Positions 1 to 8,043 of a stretch of 17,010 bases of DNA are shown piece by piece. The position numbers were made by a program, and so were the translations under genes. The stretch's first letter is position 1, and each line of letters starts with the position of its first letter. The notes beneath the pieces are model-generated. The model did no database searches. It was not told the origin of the DNA and saw only the letters and a program-made list of their open reading frames with translations. The stretch spans positions 1 through 17,010 of the forward strand of contig JAICHS010000021.1 of assembly GCA_025924775.1 (NCBI GenBank), read 5' to 3'. This stretch comes from Rhodanobacteraceae bacterium (lineage in GTDB: Bacteria > Pseudomonadota > Gammaproteobacteria > Xanthomonadales > Rhodanobacteraceae).

Positions 1-1327
1 CATACGCCAACGGCAGGCTGAATTGGGCCATCACCGGGAAGGTGCTGGTGATCGCGAAATTGGCCAGCCACTGCGCGGCGGTCGCCACCGCCAACGCCAG
101 CGCGCGGATGCGGTTGGGGAACATCTCGCCCAGCAGTACCCACACCACCGGGCCCCAACTGACGCCGAAGAAGATCACGTAGAGGTTGGCCGCGACCAGC
201 GCGACCGGACCCCACGGTGCGGGCATGACCAGCGATGCGCCGGTGCCGCTGGCTTGTGCGAAACACCACGCCATCAGTGCCAGGGTGACCGCCATGCCAC
301 CCGAGCCGATCACCAGCAGCGGTTTGCGCCCGATCCGGTCCACCAGCGCGATCGCCACCAGGGTCACCAGCACGTTGACGATGGACGTGGCCACCGTGAT
401 CGCGAACGAATTGGATTCGCTGAACCCGACCGAGTGCCATAGCGTCGTGGAGTAATAGAAGATCACGTTGATGCCCACGAACTGCTGGAACATCGACAGC
501 AGGATGCCGACCCAGACGATCGGCAGCAGTCCCGCCGCGCCGCCGCGCAGGTCGCGCCATGCGGTCCGGTGCGCGCGCTGCAGGCTGTTCGATATGTCGA
601 GCAGTTTCCGGTGCAGCGCGTCGTCGTCGTCGAGCGCCAGCACCTGCCGCAAGACCGTTACGGCTTCGGCAGTGCGCCCGCGTGCGACGAGGTGCCGCGG
701 TGACTCGGGCACGCTGAACGCCAGTCCGCCATAGACCAGCGCCGGGACCACGCCGACCACGAACATCCAGCGCCAGGCATCCAGGCCAAGCCACAGCGCG
801 TGATCCGCGCCGCCGGCGGAAGCGGCCAGCCACGCGTTGCTCAGCAGTGCGACGAAAATGCCCAGCACGATCGCGAGTTGCTGCAGCGAACCGAGGCGTC
901 CGCGGATCGACGCCGGGGAGACTTCGGCGATGTAGGCAGGCGCGACCACCGAAGCCACGCCCACGCCAATGCCGCCGATGACGCGCCACGCGATCAACCA
1001 TGCCACCGTATCCGCGAATCCCGCACCCAGCGCGCCGGCGGCGAGGAAAGCCGCCGCCACCTGCATCGTGCGCACGCGCCCGAATCGGTCGGCAAGCCGG
1101 CCCGCGTACCATGCGCCCAGCGCCGAACCCAGCAGCGCGCATGACACCGCGAAGCCGGTCAGGCCCGCGCCCAGTCCGAACGCGCCACGCAGTGCATCGA
1201 CGGCGCCGTTGATCACCGCGGTGTCGAACCCGAACAGGAAGCCGCCCAGCGCAGCGGCGGCGGCGATCGTCACCACGCGCAGGTTGGCGTGGCCGGGATC
1301 CTTGACGCCGGTGGCGGACGAATTCAT
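1..1327 (-). CDS. Sugar-porter family MFS permease, 3' end cut by window edge
   Basis: Inner-membrane proton-coupled or facilitated sugar importer of the MFS sugar porter family (XylE/GLUT-like). The 442 visible residues show the family signatures in order: FGFDTAVINGA in helix 1 (about 32-42), DRFGR in the 2-3 loop (about 80-84), RVIGGIGVGVASV followed by a PAYIAEVSP stretch in helices 4-5 (about 115-138), PESPRHL after helix 6 (about 205), QQFVGIN in helix 7 (about 280), and SWGPVVWVLLGEMFPNRIR in helix 10 (about 389). Helices 11-12 are only partly inside the window. The start ATG overlaps the TGA of the upstream glucosidase gene (ATGA), so the two are probably translationally coupled. The substrate cannot be read from sequence. 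Because the locus releases glucose, a glucose permease is the best guess. The family call is firm and the substrate is inference. Confidence 0.93.
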   Translation of the reverse strand, partial: MNSSATGVKDPGHANLRVVTIAAAAALGGFLFGFDTAVINGAVDALRGAFGLGAGLTGFAVSCALLGSALGAWYAGRLADRFGRVRTMQVAAAFLAAGALGAGFADTVAWLIAWRVIGGIGVGVASVVAPAYIAEVSPASIRGRLGSLQQLAIVLGIFVALLSNAWLAASAGGADHALWLGLDAWRWMFVVGVVPALVYGGLAFSVPESPRHLVARGRTAEAVTVLRQVLALDDDDALHRKLLDISNSLQRAHRTAWRDLRGGAAGLLPIVWVGILLSMFQQFVGINVIFYYSTTLWHSVGFSESNSFAITVATSIVNVLVTLVAIALVDRIGRKPLLVIGSGGMAVTLALMAWCFAQASGTGASLVMPAPWGPVALVAANLYVIFFGVSWGPVVWVLLGEMFPNRIRALALAVATAAQWLANFAITSTFPVMAQFSLPLAY

Positions 1328-2994
1328 GGAACGGTCCCGGTGTGGTCGGCGTGCGATTCGAGGTTGGTGTGAACTTCCTCGGTGAGCGACGCGAATACCG
1401 CGCCGTAGGCGGGCAGGTGCACGCGCCCGCCATCGAGCGTGCCTTCGTGCAGGCCGTGTCCGTGTAGCGGTTGCGCGTCGCGCAGTAGTGGAAGCGACAG
1501 GTCCGTGGCGGCCCCGGAAAGGTTGAAGGCGACCAGCAGGGTTTGGCCGGGGGCCGTGCGCGTGAACGCCAGGACCGGTTCCGGCGTATCCAGGAGGCGG
1601 ATCGCCCCTGTGCGCAACGCCGGATGATGGTGCCGCCAGTGCATGAAGGCGCGAAAGCCGTTGAGCGTCGAAGCCGTGTCCGCCTCCTGCTGCGATACCG
1701 CCAACGCGAGATGTTCCTGCGGCACCGGCAGCCACGGTGTGCCGCTGGTGAAACCGCCGTGCGTGCCGGTGGTCCACGGCATCGGCGTGCGACAGCCGTC
1801 ACGGCCCTTGAACTGCGGCCAGAAGGCGATGCCGTACGGATCCCGCAGGGCCTCGAACGGCACCTCGGCCTCGGTCAGGCCCAGCTCCTCGCCTTGGTAG
1901 ACGCACACGCTGCCACGCAGCGAGCACACCATCGCGGTGAGCTGGTTGGCCATCGCGACGGATGTGTGATCGCCGCCCCAGCGCGACAGCACGCGCTTGA
2001 CGTCATGGTTGGAAATGGCCCAACACGGCCAGCCCTCGGTCATCCGCGTTTCGAGGGCGCGCACGGTTTCACGGATATAGGCGGCGCTGAAATCATCGGT
2101 CAGCAGCTCGAAGCTGTAGGCCATGTGCAAGCGATGCTTCGAGGTGTACTCGGCCATCGTTGCCAGGGAATCCTCCGAAGCGATTTCACCGAGCGTCGTG
2201 GCGCCCGGATAACGGTCGAGCAGCGCGCGCAGTTCGCCAAGGAACGCCAGATTCTCCGGCTGCGTATTGTTGAAATAGTGGTACTGGTATGCGTACGGAT
2301 TGTCGGCGCTGAATCCGCGCCCACGGCGCCGGACCCTGGGCTTGGGTGGATTGTTGCGCAGCTGCGCGTCGTGGAAACAGAAGTTGATCGAGTCCAGCCG
2401 GAAGCCGTCCACGCCGCGCTCCAGCCAGAAGCGCAGGTTGTCGAGCATCGCCGCGCGCACGGCCGGGTTGTGGAAGTTGAGATCCGGCTGACCACTGAGG
2501 AAGTTGTGCAGGTAATACTGCTGGCGGCGAGGCTCCCACTTCCACGCGGAGCCCCCGAAGATCGACAGCCAGTTGTTCGGCGCGGTGCCATCCTCGCGTG
2601 GGTCGGCCCATACATACCAGTCGGCTTTCGCGTTGTCGCGCCCCTGTCGGCTGTCGCGGAACCACGCGTGTTCGTCCGAGGTGTGGCTCAGCACCTGGTC
2701 GATGATCACCTTCAGGCCGAGTGCATGCGCCTTCGCCAGCAGTCGGTCGAAGTCCTCGATGCTGCCGAACAGCGGATCGACCGCCCGGTAATCGGCGATG
2801 TCGTAGCCGAAATCCGCCATCGGCGATTTGAAGAACGGCGCGATCCACACCGCGTCCACGCCCAGCGATGCCACGTAGTCGAGTCGTTCGATGATGCCGG
2901 GCAGGTCACCCACGCCATCGCCACCGGTATCGAGGAAGCTGCGTGGGTAGATCTGATAAATGACGGCGCCGCGCCACCAACGAGCATCGGACAT
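1324..2994 (-). CDS. Cytoplasmic GH13 alpha-glucosidase (GH13_23, HaG/XgtA-like)
   Basis: Hydrolyses maltose and related alpha-glucosides to glucose, probably in the cytoplasm, since no signal peptide is present. The 556-residue product begins MSDARWWRGAVIYQIYPRSF, typical of the Xanthomonas XgtA and Halomonas HaG alpha-glucosidases (subfamily GH13_23). All four GH13 regions are present: DQVLSH (99-104), GFRLDSINF with nucleophile Asp201, GEIAS with acid/base Glu270, and ISNHD with His330 and Asp331. The frame stays open upstream to an ATG at 3225, but that extension is low-complexity and arginine/alanine-rich, and it would cover the operator-like site at 3090-3103. The start at 2994 also places the conserved N-terminus correctly. 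It is the first gene of the minus-strand unit and overlaps the permease start by ATGA. XgtA-type enzymes also transfer glucosyl groups, so hydrolase versus transferase balance is not resolved. Confidence 0.95.
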   Translation of the reverse strand: MSDARWWRGAVIYQIYPRSFLDTGGDGVGDLPGIIERLDYVASLGVDAVWIAPFFKSPMADFGYDIADYRAVDPLFGSIEDFDRLLAKAHALGLKVIIDQVLSHTSDEHAWFRDSRQGRDNAKADWYVWADPREDGTAPNNWLSIFGGSAWKWEPRRQQYYLHNFLSGQPDLNFHNPAVRAAMLDNLRFWLERGVDGFRLDSINFCFHDAQLRNNPPKPRVRRRGRGFSADNPYAYQYHYFNNTQPENLAFLGELRALLDRYPGATTLGEIASEDSLATMAEYTSKHRLHMAYSFELLTDDFSAAYIRETVRALETRMTEGWPCWAISNHDVKRVLSRWGGDHTSVAMANQLTAMVCSLRGSVCVYQGEELGLTEAEVPFEALRDPYGIAFWPQFKGRDGCRTPMPWTTGTHGGFTSGTPWLPVPQEHLALAVSQQEADTASTLNGFRAFMHWRHHHPALRTGAIRLLDTPEPVLAFTRTAPGQTLLVAFNLSGAATDLSLPLLRDAQPLHGHGLHEGTLDGGRVHLPAYGAVFASLTEEVHTNLESHADHTGTVP

Positions 2995-3089
2995 CGAGGA
3001 ACCCCATGAGGTACGCCGCGCCCATTTGCACGGGCGGCTGAATTCGGCGTCCAGCTTAGCGTCTGGTGCCATTCCACCCGCTGCGTGCA

Positions 3090-3103
3090 CATACGTATTC
3101 ATG
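3090..3103 (-). promoter_or_regulatory. Operator-like site A, glucosidase side
   Basis: On the minus strand this reads CATGAATACGTATG, with the perfect palindrome ATACGTAT at 3091-3098 centred on a CG step. The TGAATACG half is followed by a diverged second half. It lies 95 bases before the glucosidase start and points toward that gene. It is identical base for base to site B at 3277-3290. An even palindrome with a central CG is typical of LacI-family sugar repressor operators. The identity of the binding protein is inference. Confidence 0.6.
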
Positions 3104-3276
3104 GATGCTGCGAGTGCGTCATGCGCGTCGATCGCGGCCGCGGCGCGCATGCGCGTGCGGCGGCGGCGTGTCCAGCGCGACCCGTTGCACCGGTTGGATT
3201 CCTGCGCAGCCGCAGCCTGTCGCACGTGGTGTTTCCGCCTCGGTGTTGCGTTGCAGCATCAGCGCGCTGCGCGCGG

Positions 3277-3290
3277 CATGAATACGTATG
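3277..3290 (+). promoter_or_regulatory. Operator-like site B, receptor side
   Basis: This plus-strand site has the same 14 bases as site A (CATGAATACGTATG), with the ATACGTAT palindrome at 3282-3289. It lies 123 bases before the receptor start. Relative to its own gene it has the same orientation as site A. The two therefore form a perfect 14-base inverted repeat with a 173-base spacer. This could be two independent operators or a pair bridged by DNA looping. Confidence 0.6.
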
Positions 3291-3401
3291 CGCCGCGCGT
3301 CCGTCGCGGAATCGGCCTCCTACCATCCGGATTGCACCCGCGCCGCGAGCACGGGGCGGCACGCGGCGTTGGCCGCGCCACGCACAACGACGATCACCAC
3401 T

Positions 3402-3406
3402 GGGGA
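3402..3406 (+). promoter_or_regulatory. Ribosome binding site of the receptor gene
   Basis: GGGGA lies 7 bases before the ATG at 3414. It decides the start: the longer in-frame reading from 3288 has no such site and would place 42 unrelated residues before a clear signal peptide. Confidence 0.7.
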
Positions 3407-3413
3407 CGACACG

Positions 3414-6371
3414 ATGCAACTGAAACACAACATGATGACGCTGGCGTTGATCTCCGCGGGTATCGGTTTTGCCACCTGCGCCAACATTGCCTTTGCGGCC
3501 AGCGCGCCGGCGGCGACGCCGAACCCGCAGCAGGCCGGCACGGCGGCGTCGGCGCAGGCGGACACGACGGCGACGGACACGCAACAGACCGACGCCAACA
3601 AGAAGGAGGAGGCTGCCAAGCAGCGCGCAGCCAAGGCCAAGCAGCAGTCGCAGAAGGCCGTGACCCTCGGCGCGGTGCAGGTCACCGGCTTCGCCAGCAG
3701 CGTGCAGAACTCGATCGCGATCAAGCGTGAATCGAACTCCATCGTCGAGGCGGTGTCGGCCGAGCAGATCGGCAAGTTGCCCGGCACCAGCATTGCCGAC
3801 AGCCTCGGGCGCCTCCCCGGCCTCGCGGTGCAGACGGTGGACGGACGCCCGCAGGTGCTGACGATCCACGGCCTCGGCCCGGATTTCAGCACGGCGCTCA
3901 TCAACGGCAGTCAGCAGGTCAGCACCTCCAACAACCGCGACGTGCAATTCGACCAGTATCCGTCAAGCTGGTTCGGCAGCGTGGTGGTGCACATGAGCCC
4001 CAGCGCCAACCTGATCGGGCAGGGCCTGTCCGGCACGGTGGACATGCACACGATCCGCCCGCTGGAAAGCGCGCAGCGCAAGCTGGTCGTCAACGCGCAC
4101 TACATCTGGGACGACATGGGCCAGCTCGCCGACGGCCCCGGCGTGGGCGACAACGGCTACCACGTCAATGGTGTGTACGTCGACCAGTTCGCCGACCATA
4201 CCTTCGGCATCACGCTGGGCGTCGACTTCGATTCCAATCCATCCCAGATCGAGCACCAGGCACCGTGGGGCTATCCCAACGACGCCAACGGCGACCTCGT
4301 CGTCGGCGGTTCCAAGAATTACGGCATTTCCGACCGGATGAAGCGCCAAGGTTACCTCGCCACCTTGCAGTGGCGGCCGTCGGACCGCCTCGATACGACG
4401 CTGGATTTCACCTACGACAACTTCAACGAAACCCAACAGGCCAAGGGCGTCGAATTCCCACTGTTCTGGGGCGCGGGTGTCACGCTCGCTCCCGGCAACG
4501 TGCAGAACGGCTTCGTGCAGAGCGGCACTTGGGGCAACGTTTCGCCGGTGATCCGCAACGACTACAACAAGACCCGCGCCAAGGTCTGGAATATCGACTG
4601 GAACGCGAAATTCCGATTCAACGAAAACTGGTCGGCTGACTTCGGCGCCAACTACTCGCGCGCCAACCGCCGCGACATGTTGCTGGAATCGTACTCCGGC
4701 TTCGGCTACAACAAGAGCGGCCCCACCGACACCGTGGGCTTCAGCGAACAGCCGGACGGCATGCTGGTGCTGTCGCCGACCCTCGACTACAGCGGTAGCC
4801 AGGTCATGCTGACCGACCCGCAGGGCTGGGGTTCGGGCGCGACGCCGCCGGTGGTGCAGGCGGGCTTCATCAACGCGCCGCATACCAACGACTACCTCGC
4901 CAGCGTGCACGCGAGCGTGACCCGCAACTTCGTGAGCGGACCGTTCTCCAGCGTCGAATTCGGCGTCAACCGTGGCACCCGCAACAAGAACTACCAGATC
5001 GACCAGGATTTCCTGGTGCTGCCGGGTGGCGCGCAGACGGCGCCCATGCCCTCCGGTGTCACCTCGGGCGATCCGCTGGGCTGGATGGGCATCGGCCCGC
5101 AGGTCATCTACAACCCGCTGCAGTTGATTGCCGACGGTACGCTGCAGTTGTTCCCGACGGCGCTGTCCTCGATCGCGACGCCACCCAACTGGGCGGTGCG
5201 CGAGCGTGACGTGACGTCGTTCGTGCAGTTCAACATCGACACGCAGCTGGGCAACGTGTCCCTGCGCGGCAATTTCGGCGTGCAGGCCGCGCACACCGAC
5301 CAGACGTCGTCGGGCCAGTACGCCTCGCTCAGCTCCGGCGGTACCAACGGTTCGAACGTCGTGCTGCTGCCGCTTTCCGGTGGCACCAACTACACCCGCT
5401 GGTTGCCCAGCCTCAACCTGGTGTTCGGCCTGAGCAGCAACGATGATCTGCGCTTCAGTGCGGCCAAGACCATGATCCGGCCGCGCATGGACCAGATGAG
5501 CGCCAGCATCGGCATCAGCGGCAACATCACGCAGCTGGCCAACACCGACCCGAACCAGTCCTACTTCAGCGCCTCGGGTGGCAACGCCAAGCTGTTGCCG
5601 ACCAAGGCCGACAACTACAACATCAGCTACGAGCACTACTTCAACGGCGAGTCGTCCGACTACCGCTGCACCTCCAACGAGGCCAAGCAATCGCCGTTGT
5701 GCGCGGGCAGCGGGGCTGGCTACTTCGCGCTGTCGGGCTATTACTTGAAACTGAGCGACTACATCGACCCGAACGCCGCCTACCTGTATGACTTCGCGGC
5801 GTTCGTACCGGCCTATCTGGATGCGGCCCAGCAACAGCAGTTGGGCACGACGCTGGGCACCGTGTCCGGCCCGGTCAATGACGGCGACGGCAACGTGCGC
5901 GGCGTACAGGCAACGTTGAACCTGCCGCTGGGGCACTTCACGCGTGTGCTGGACGGGTTCGGCGTGATCGTGAGTGGTGACTACACCAAGAGCTCCCTGC
6001 TGTACGCCGGCAATCCGAACGCCATCACCGTACCGGGCCTGTCGAAGTGGGTGGCCAACGCCACGCTCTACTACCAGAACGGCGGCTTCCAGGCCCGCGT
6101 CAGCCAGACCTACCGCAGCAGCTTCCTCGGGCGCGTGTCGGGCATCAGCGCCACCCGCATCGAGCAGACCATCCAGGGCGGCAGCAGCTACTCGGCGCAG
6201 GTGAGCTATGACATCGACCACGGCCCGCTCGCCGGCCTGACCTTCATCCTGCAAGGGTCCAACCTCAGCAACAAGCATTTCGTCACCTACCAGAACAACG
6301 ATCCGCGGCAGGTGCAGACATGGGAACTGTACGGGCGCCGTTACGAAGTGGGCGTGTCGTACAAGTTCTGA
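3414..6371 (+). CDS. TonB-dependent outer-membrane receptor, probable maltodextrin type
   Basis: Energised outer-membrane importer, probably for maltodextrins given its neighbours, comparable to MalA of Caulobacter. The 985-residue product has a signal peptide (MQLKHNMMTLALISAGIGFA, cleavage near residues 28-29). A low-complexity Ala/Thr/Gln/Lys stretch follows at about 30-82. A TonB-box-like TLGAVQVTG lies at 84-92. The plug starts with the typical SAEQIGKLPGTSIADSLGRLPG (115-136) and continues through LTIHGLGPDFS and LSGTVDMHTIRP. The rest is a beta-barrel rich in alternating aromatic strands, ending YEVGVSYKF with the C-terminal phenylalanine expected for outer-membrane barrels. The start is supported by the signal peptide and the GGGGA site at 3402. 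It heads the plus-strand operon and follows operator-like site B. The substrate is inferred from context only. Confidence 0.93.
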   Translation: MQLKHNMMTLALISAGIGFATCANIAFAASAPAATPNPQQAGTAASAQADTTATDTQQTDANKKEEAAKQRAAKAKQQSQKAVTLGAVQVTGFASSVQNSIAIKRESNSIVEAVSAEQIGKLPGTSIADSLGRLPGLAVQTVDGRPQVLTIHGLGPDFSTALINGSQQVSTSNNRDVQFDQYPSSWFGSVVVHMSPSANLIGQGLSGTVDMHTIRPLESAQRKLVVNAHYIWDDMGQLADGPGVGDNGYHVNGVYVDQFADHTFGITLGVDFDSNPSQIEHQAPWGYPNDANGDLVVGGSKNYGISDRMKRQGYLATLQWRPSDRLDTTLDFTYDNFNETQQAKGVEFPLFWGAGVTLAPGNVQNGFVQSGTWGNVSPVIRNDYNKTRAKVWNIDWNAKFRFNENWSADFGANYSRANRRDMLLESYSGFGYNKSGPTDTVGFSEQPDGMLVLSPTLDYSGSQVMLTDPQGWGSGATPPVVQAGFINAPHTNDYLASVHASVTRNFVSGPFSSVEFGVNRGTRNKNYQIDQDFLVLPGGAQTAPMPSGVTSGDPLGWMGIGPQVIYNPLQLIADGTLQLFPTALSSIATPPNWAVRERDVTSFVQFNIDTQLGNVSLRGNFGVQAAHTDQTSSGQYASLSSGGTNGSNVVLLPLSGGTNYTRWLPSLNLVFGLSSNDDLRFSAAKTMIRPRMDQMSASIGISGNITQLANTDPNQSYFSASGGNAKLLPTKADNYNISYEHYFNGESSDYRCTSNEAKQSPLCAGSGAGYFALSGYYLKLSDYIDPNAAYLYDFAAFVPAYLDAAQQQQLGTTLGTVSGPVNDGDGNVRGVQATLNLPLGHFTRVLDGFGVIVSGDYTKSSLLYAGNPNAITVPGLSKWVANATLYYQNGGFQARVSQTYRSSFLGRVSGISATRIEQTIQGGSSYSAQVSYDIDHGPLAGLTFILQGSNLSNKHFVTYQNNDPRQVQTWELYGRRYEVGVSYKF

Positions 6372-6380
6372 GCGCGCGCG

Positions 6381-6422
6381 GGTGGTGCGGTCGACCGACC
6401 TTAAGCGGCGGGCCGCGCCACC
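6381..6422 (+). terminator. Intercistronic hairpin after the receptor gene, no T-tract
   Basis: GGTGGTGCGG at 6381-6390 pairs with CCGCGCCACC at 6413-6422, with one G-T wobble. The stem extends inward by two more pairs to 6392/6411, giving a 12-bp stem and an 18-base loop ten bases after the stop codon. No run of T follows (TGATGCATCG), so it is not a canonical intrinsic terminator. It may act as a partial terminator or a 3'-end stabiliser that keeps receptor mRNA above the level of the downstream enzymes. Confidence 0.4.
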
Positions 6423-6466
6423 TGATGCATCGACGCGAAGCAGACGGCGCAACCCCATGGTCAAGG

Positions 6467-6472
6467 TATAAC
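6467..6472 (+). promoter_or_regulatory. Possible -10 box for a leaderless halogenase transcript
   Basis: TATAAC, one base from consensus, ends eight bases before the ATG at 6481, so a transcript from it would begin at or next to the start codon. No Shine-Dalgarno sequence is visible in the bases before this ATG, which fits a leaderless message. No good -35 box is present at 16-18 bases, so the assignment is tentative. Confidence 0.3.
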
Positions 6473-6480
6473 CTCGCGGC

Positions 6481-8043
6481 ATGAACGATTCCGCGATCCG
6501 GCGCGTCGTGATCGTGGGCGGTGGCACCGCCGGCTGGCTGGCGGCCGCGCTGCTGGCGCGGGCGCTCGGCCCGGAGTGCGAAATCCAACTGGTCGAATCC
6601 GCGCTGATCGGCAGCGTCGGCGTCGGTGAGGCGACCATCCCGCAGATCCTCCACATCAACGCTTTCCTCGGCATCGACGAGGGCGAGTTGATGCGCTACA
6701 CGCACGGCACTTTCAAGCTGGGCGTGCAGCTCAACGATTTTGGCCGCATCGGCGACTCGTACATTCACGCCTTCGGTGATGTCGGCCTGCCGCTGGGCCT
6801 GCTGCCGTTCCACCACTACTGGTTGCGTGGCGGCGGCCATGCCGATCCGTCCTCGCTGTGGGCGTATTCGTTGAACGCGTCGGCGGCCGCGGGCAACCGC
6901 TTCATGCCGCTGGGCAAGGTGCCGGACAGCCCGCTCAGCGGCATCCGCTACGCGTACCAGTTCGACGCCGCGCGCTACGCGCGTTTCCTGCGCGAGCGGA
7001 TTCCTGCCGGGCGCGTGACGCGCATCGAGGGTAAGGTTGTCGACGTCAAGCTGCGCGGCGAAGACGGCTTCATCGAATCGCTGGTGCTGAAGGGCGGTGC
7101 CACCGTCGCCGGCGACTTCTTCATCGACTGCTCGGGCTTTCGTGGCCTGCTGATCGAAGGCGCGCTCAAGGCCGGCTACGAGAACTGGCAGCAGTGGCTC
7201 CCGTGCGACCGCGCACTTGCGGTCGGCAGCGCGGCGGCGACGCCAATGCGTCCCTACACGCAGGCGACCGCGCGCACCGCCGGCTGGCAGTGGCGGATCG
7301 CCTTGCAGCATCGCACCGGCAACGGCCACGTGTATTGCAGCGCGTGCATCAGCGACGACGAGGCCGCAGCGCAGTTGCTCGCAAACCTCGGAAGCGGGCC
7401 GTCCGAAGACCCGCGCCCGCTGCATTTCACCACCGGCACGCGACGCGTGCAATGGCGCCGCAACTGCCTCGCGCTGGGCCTCGCCGCCGGCTTCATGGAG
7501 CCGCTGGAATCCACCAGCATCCACCTCGTGCAGTCGGGCCTCGCGCGCTTCCTCGGCATGTTCCCCGACAAGCATTGCGATCCGTTGCTGGTCGATGAAT
7601 ACAACCGCCAGACGCGCTTCGAATACGAGCACGTCCGCGATTTCCTGATCCTGCACTACAAGGCCACCGAGCGCACCGACACGCCGTTCTGGCGCCAGTG
7701 CGGGGCGATGCAGGTGCCGGAGTCACTGGCGCGCCGCATCGACCTGTTCCGCCGCACCGGCCTCATCTTCCGCGAAGCGGACGAGTTGTTCACCGAGCCC
7801 GGCTGGCTGCAGGTGTTGATTGGCCAGCACATCCTGCCGACGCGCCACCATCCGCTGGCCGATGCGTTGGAAGCGCCGAAGCTGGAGGGTTTCCTCGCGG
7901 ACATCCGCACGCTCGTCGAACGCGCGGCCGCGGGCCTTCCCGCGCACGACGCCTACATCGCCCGGCTCAACGCGATGCAGACGGCGACGATGGCCGGCAA
8001 GGCCGCCGCAACCCTGCCCACGATGGCGGGGCGTGCATCGTGA
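6481..8043 (+). CDS. Flavin-dependent tryptophan-halogenase family protein
   Basis: Member of the FAD-dependent halogenase family (PrnA/RebH/BrvH type). The 520-residue product has the N-terminal FAD-binding GGGTAGW at 13-19, and FKLG places a lysine at position 79, the number of the catalytic Lys79 of PrnA and RebH. The second signature, normally WxWxIP, reads WQWRIA at 269-274, with alanine in place of proline. FMPLGKVPDSPLSG (141-154) and FIDCSGFRGLLIEG (214-227) are also typical of the family. Relatives next to TonB-dependent receptors are common in xanthomonads and caulobacters, and some halogenate indole-like compounds in vitro, preferring bromide. Their role in sugar loci is unknown. 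No signal peptide is seen, so it is cytoplasmic. Its TGA overlaps the GTG of the next gene. Family membership is secure; true halogenase activity is unproven. Confidence 0.92.
   Translation: MNDSAIRRVVIVGGGTAGWLAAALLARALGPECEIQLVESALIGSVGVGEATIPQILHINAFLGIDEGELMRYTHGTFKLGVQLNDFGRIGDSYIHAFGDVGLPLGLLPFHHYWLRGGGHADPSSLWAYSLNASAAAGNRFMPLGKVPDSPLSGIRYAYQFDAARYARFLRERIPAGRVTRIEGKVVDVKLRGEDGFIESLVLKGGATVAGDFFIDCSGFRGLLIEGALKAGYENWQQWLPCDRALAVGSAAATPMRPYTQATARTAGWQWRIALQHRTGNGHVYCSACISDDEAAAQLLANLGSGPSEDPRPLHFTTGTRRVQWRRNCLALGLAAGFMEPLESTSIHLVQSGLARFLGMFPDKHCDPLLVDEYNRQTRFEYEHVRDFLILHYKATERTDTPFWRQCGAMQVPESLARRIDLFRRTGLIFREADELFTEPGWLQVLIGQHILPTRHHPLADALEAPKLEGFLADIRTLVERAAAGLPAHDAYIARLNAMQTATMAGKAAATLPTMAGRAS

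Larger units (their letters stand above)
2995..3413. promoter_or_regulatory. Divergent promoter/operator region
   Basis: This 419-base gap separates the minus-strand glucosidase-permease unit from the plus-strand receptor operon, so it must hold both promoters. I see no credible gene in it. It is very GC-rich, apart from two AT-richer islands around 3090-3103 and 3277-3290 that carry an identical 14-base sequence on opposite strands. Weak -10-like hexamers lie about 30 bases downstream of each site: TAAGCT on the minus strand (3053-3058) and TACCAT on the plus strand (3321-3326). Neither has a convincing -35 box, so these assignments are tentative. Confidence 0.75.

Noticed and set aside
1543..3009. 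488-residue plus-strand open frame opposite the GH13 glucosidase
   Set aside because: The opposite strand carries all four GH13 catalytic regions; this frame shows no motif and is a composition artefact.
3138..3160. GCGGCCGC and GCGCATGCGC palindromes in the intergenic region
   Set aside because: Short GC palindromes are frequent at this base composition and neither is repeated near the second promoter.
2995..3225. In-frame N-terminal extension of the minus-strand GH13 gene up to 3225
   Set aside because: The added 77 residues are Arg/Ala-rich without family similarity, the reading would cover an operator-like site, and the conserved N-terminus starts properly at 2994.
3469..3663. Arg/Pro-rich 64-residue frame that looks like a basic DNA-binding tail
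   Set aside because: It arises from reading the receptor's Ala/Thr/Lys tract out of frame.
3963..6674. 903-residue minus-strand open frame across the receptor gene
   Set aside because: It is antisense to a well-supported receptor, has Val/Arg/His-rich composition typical of a high-GC shadow frame, and shows no recognisable domain.
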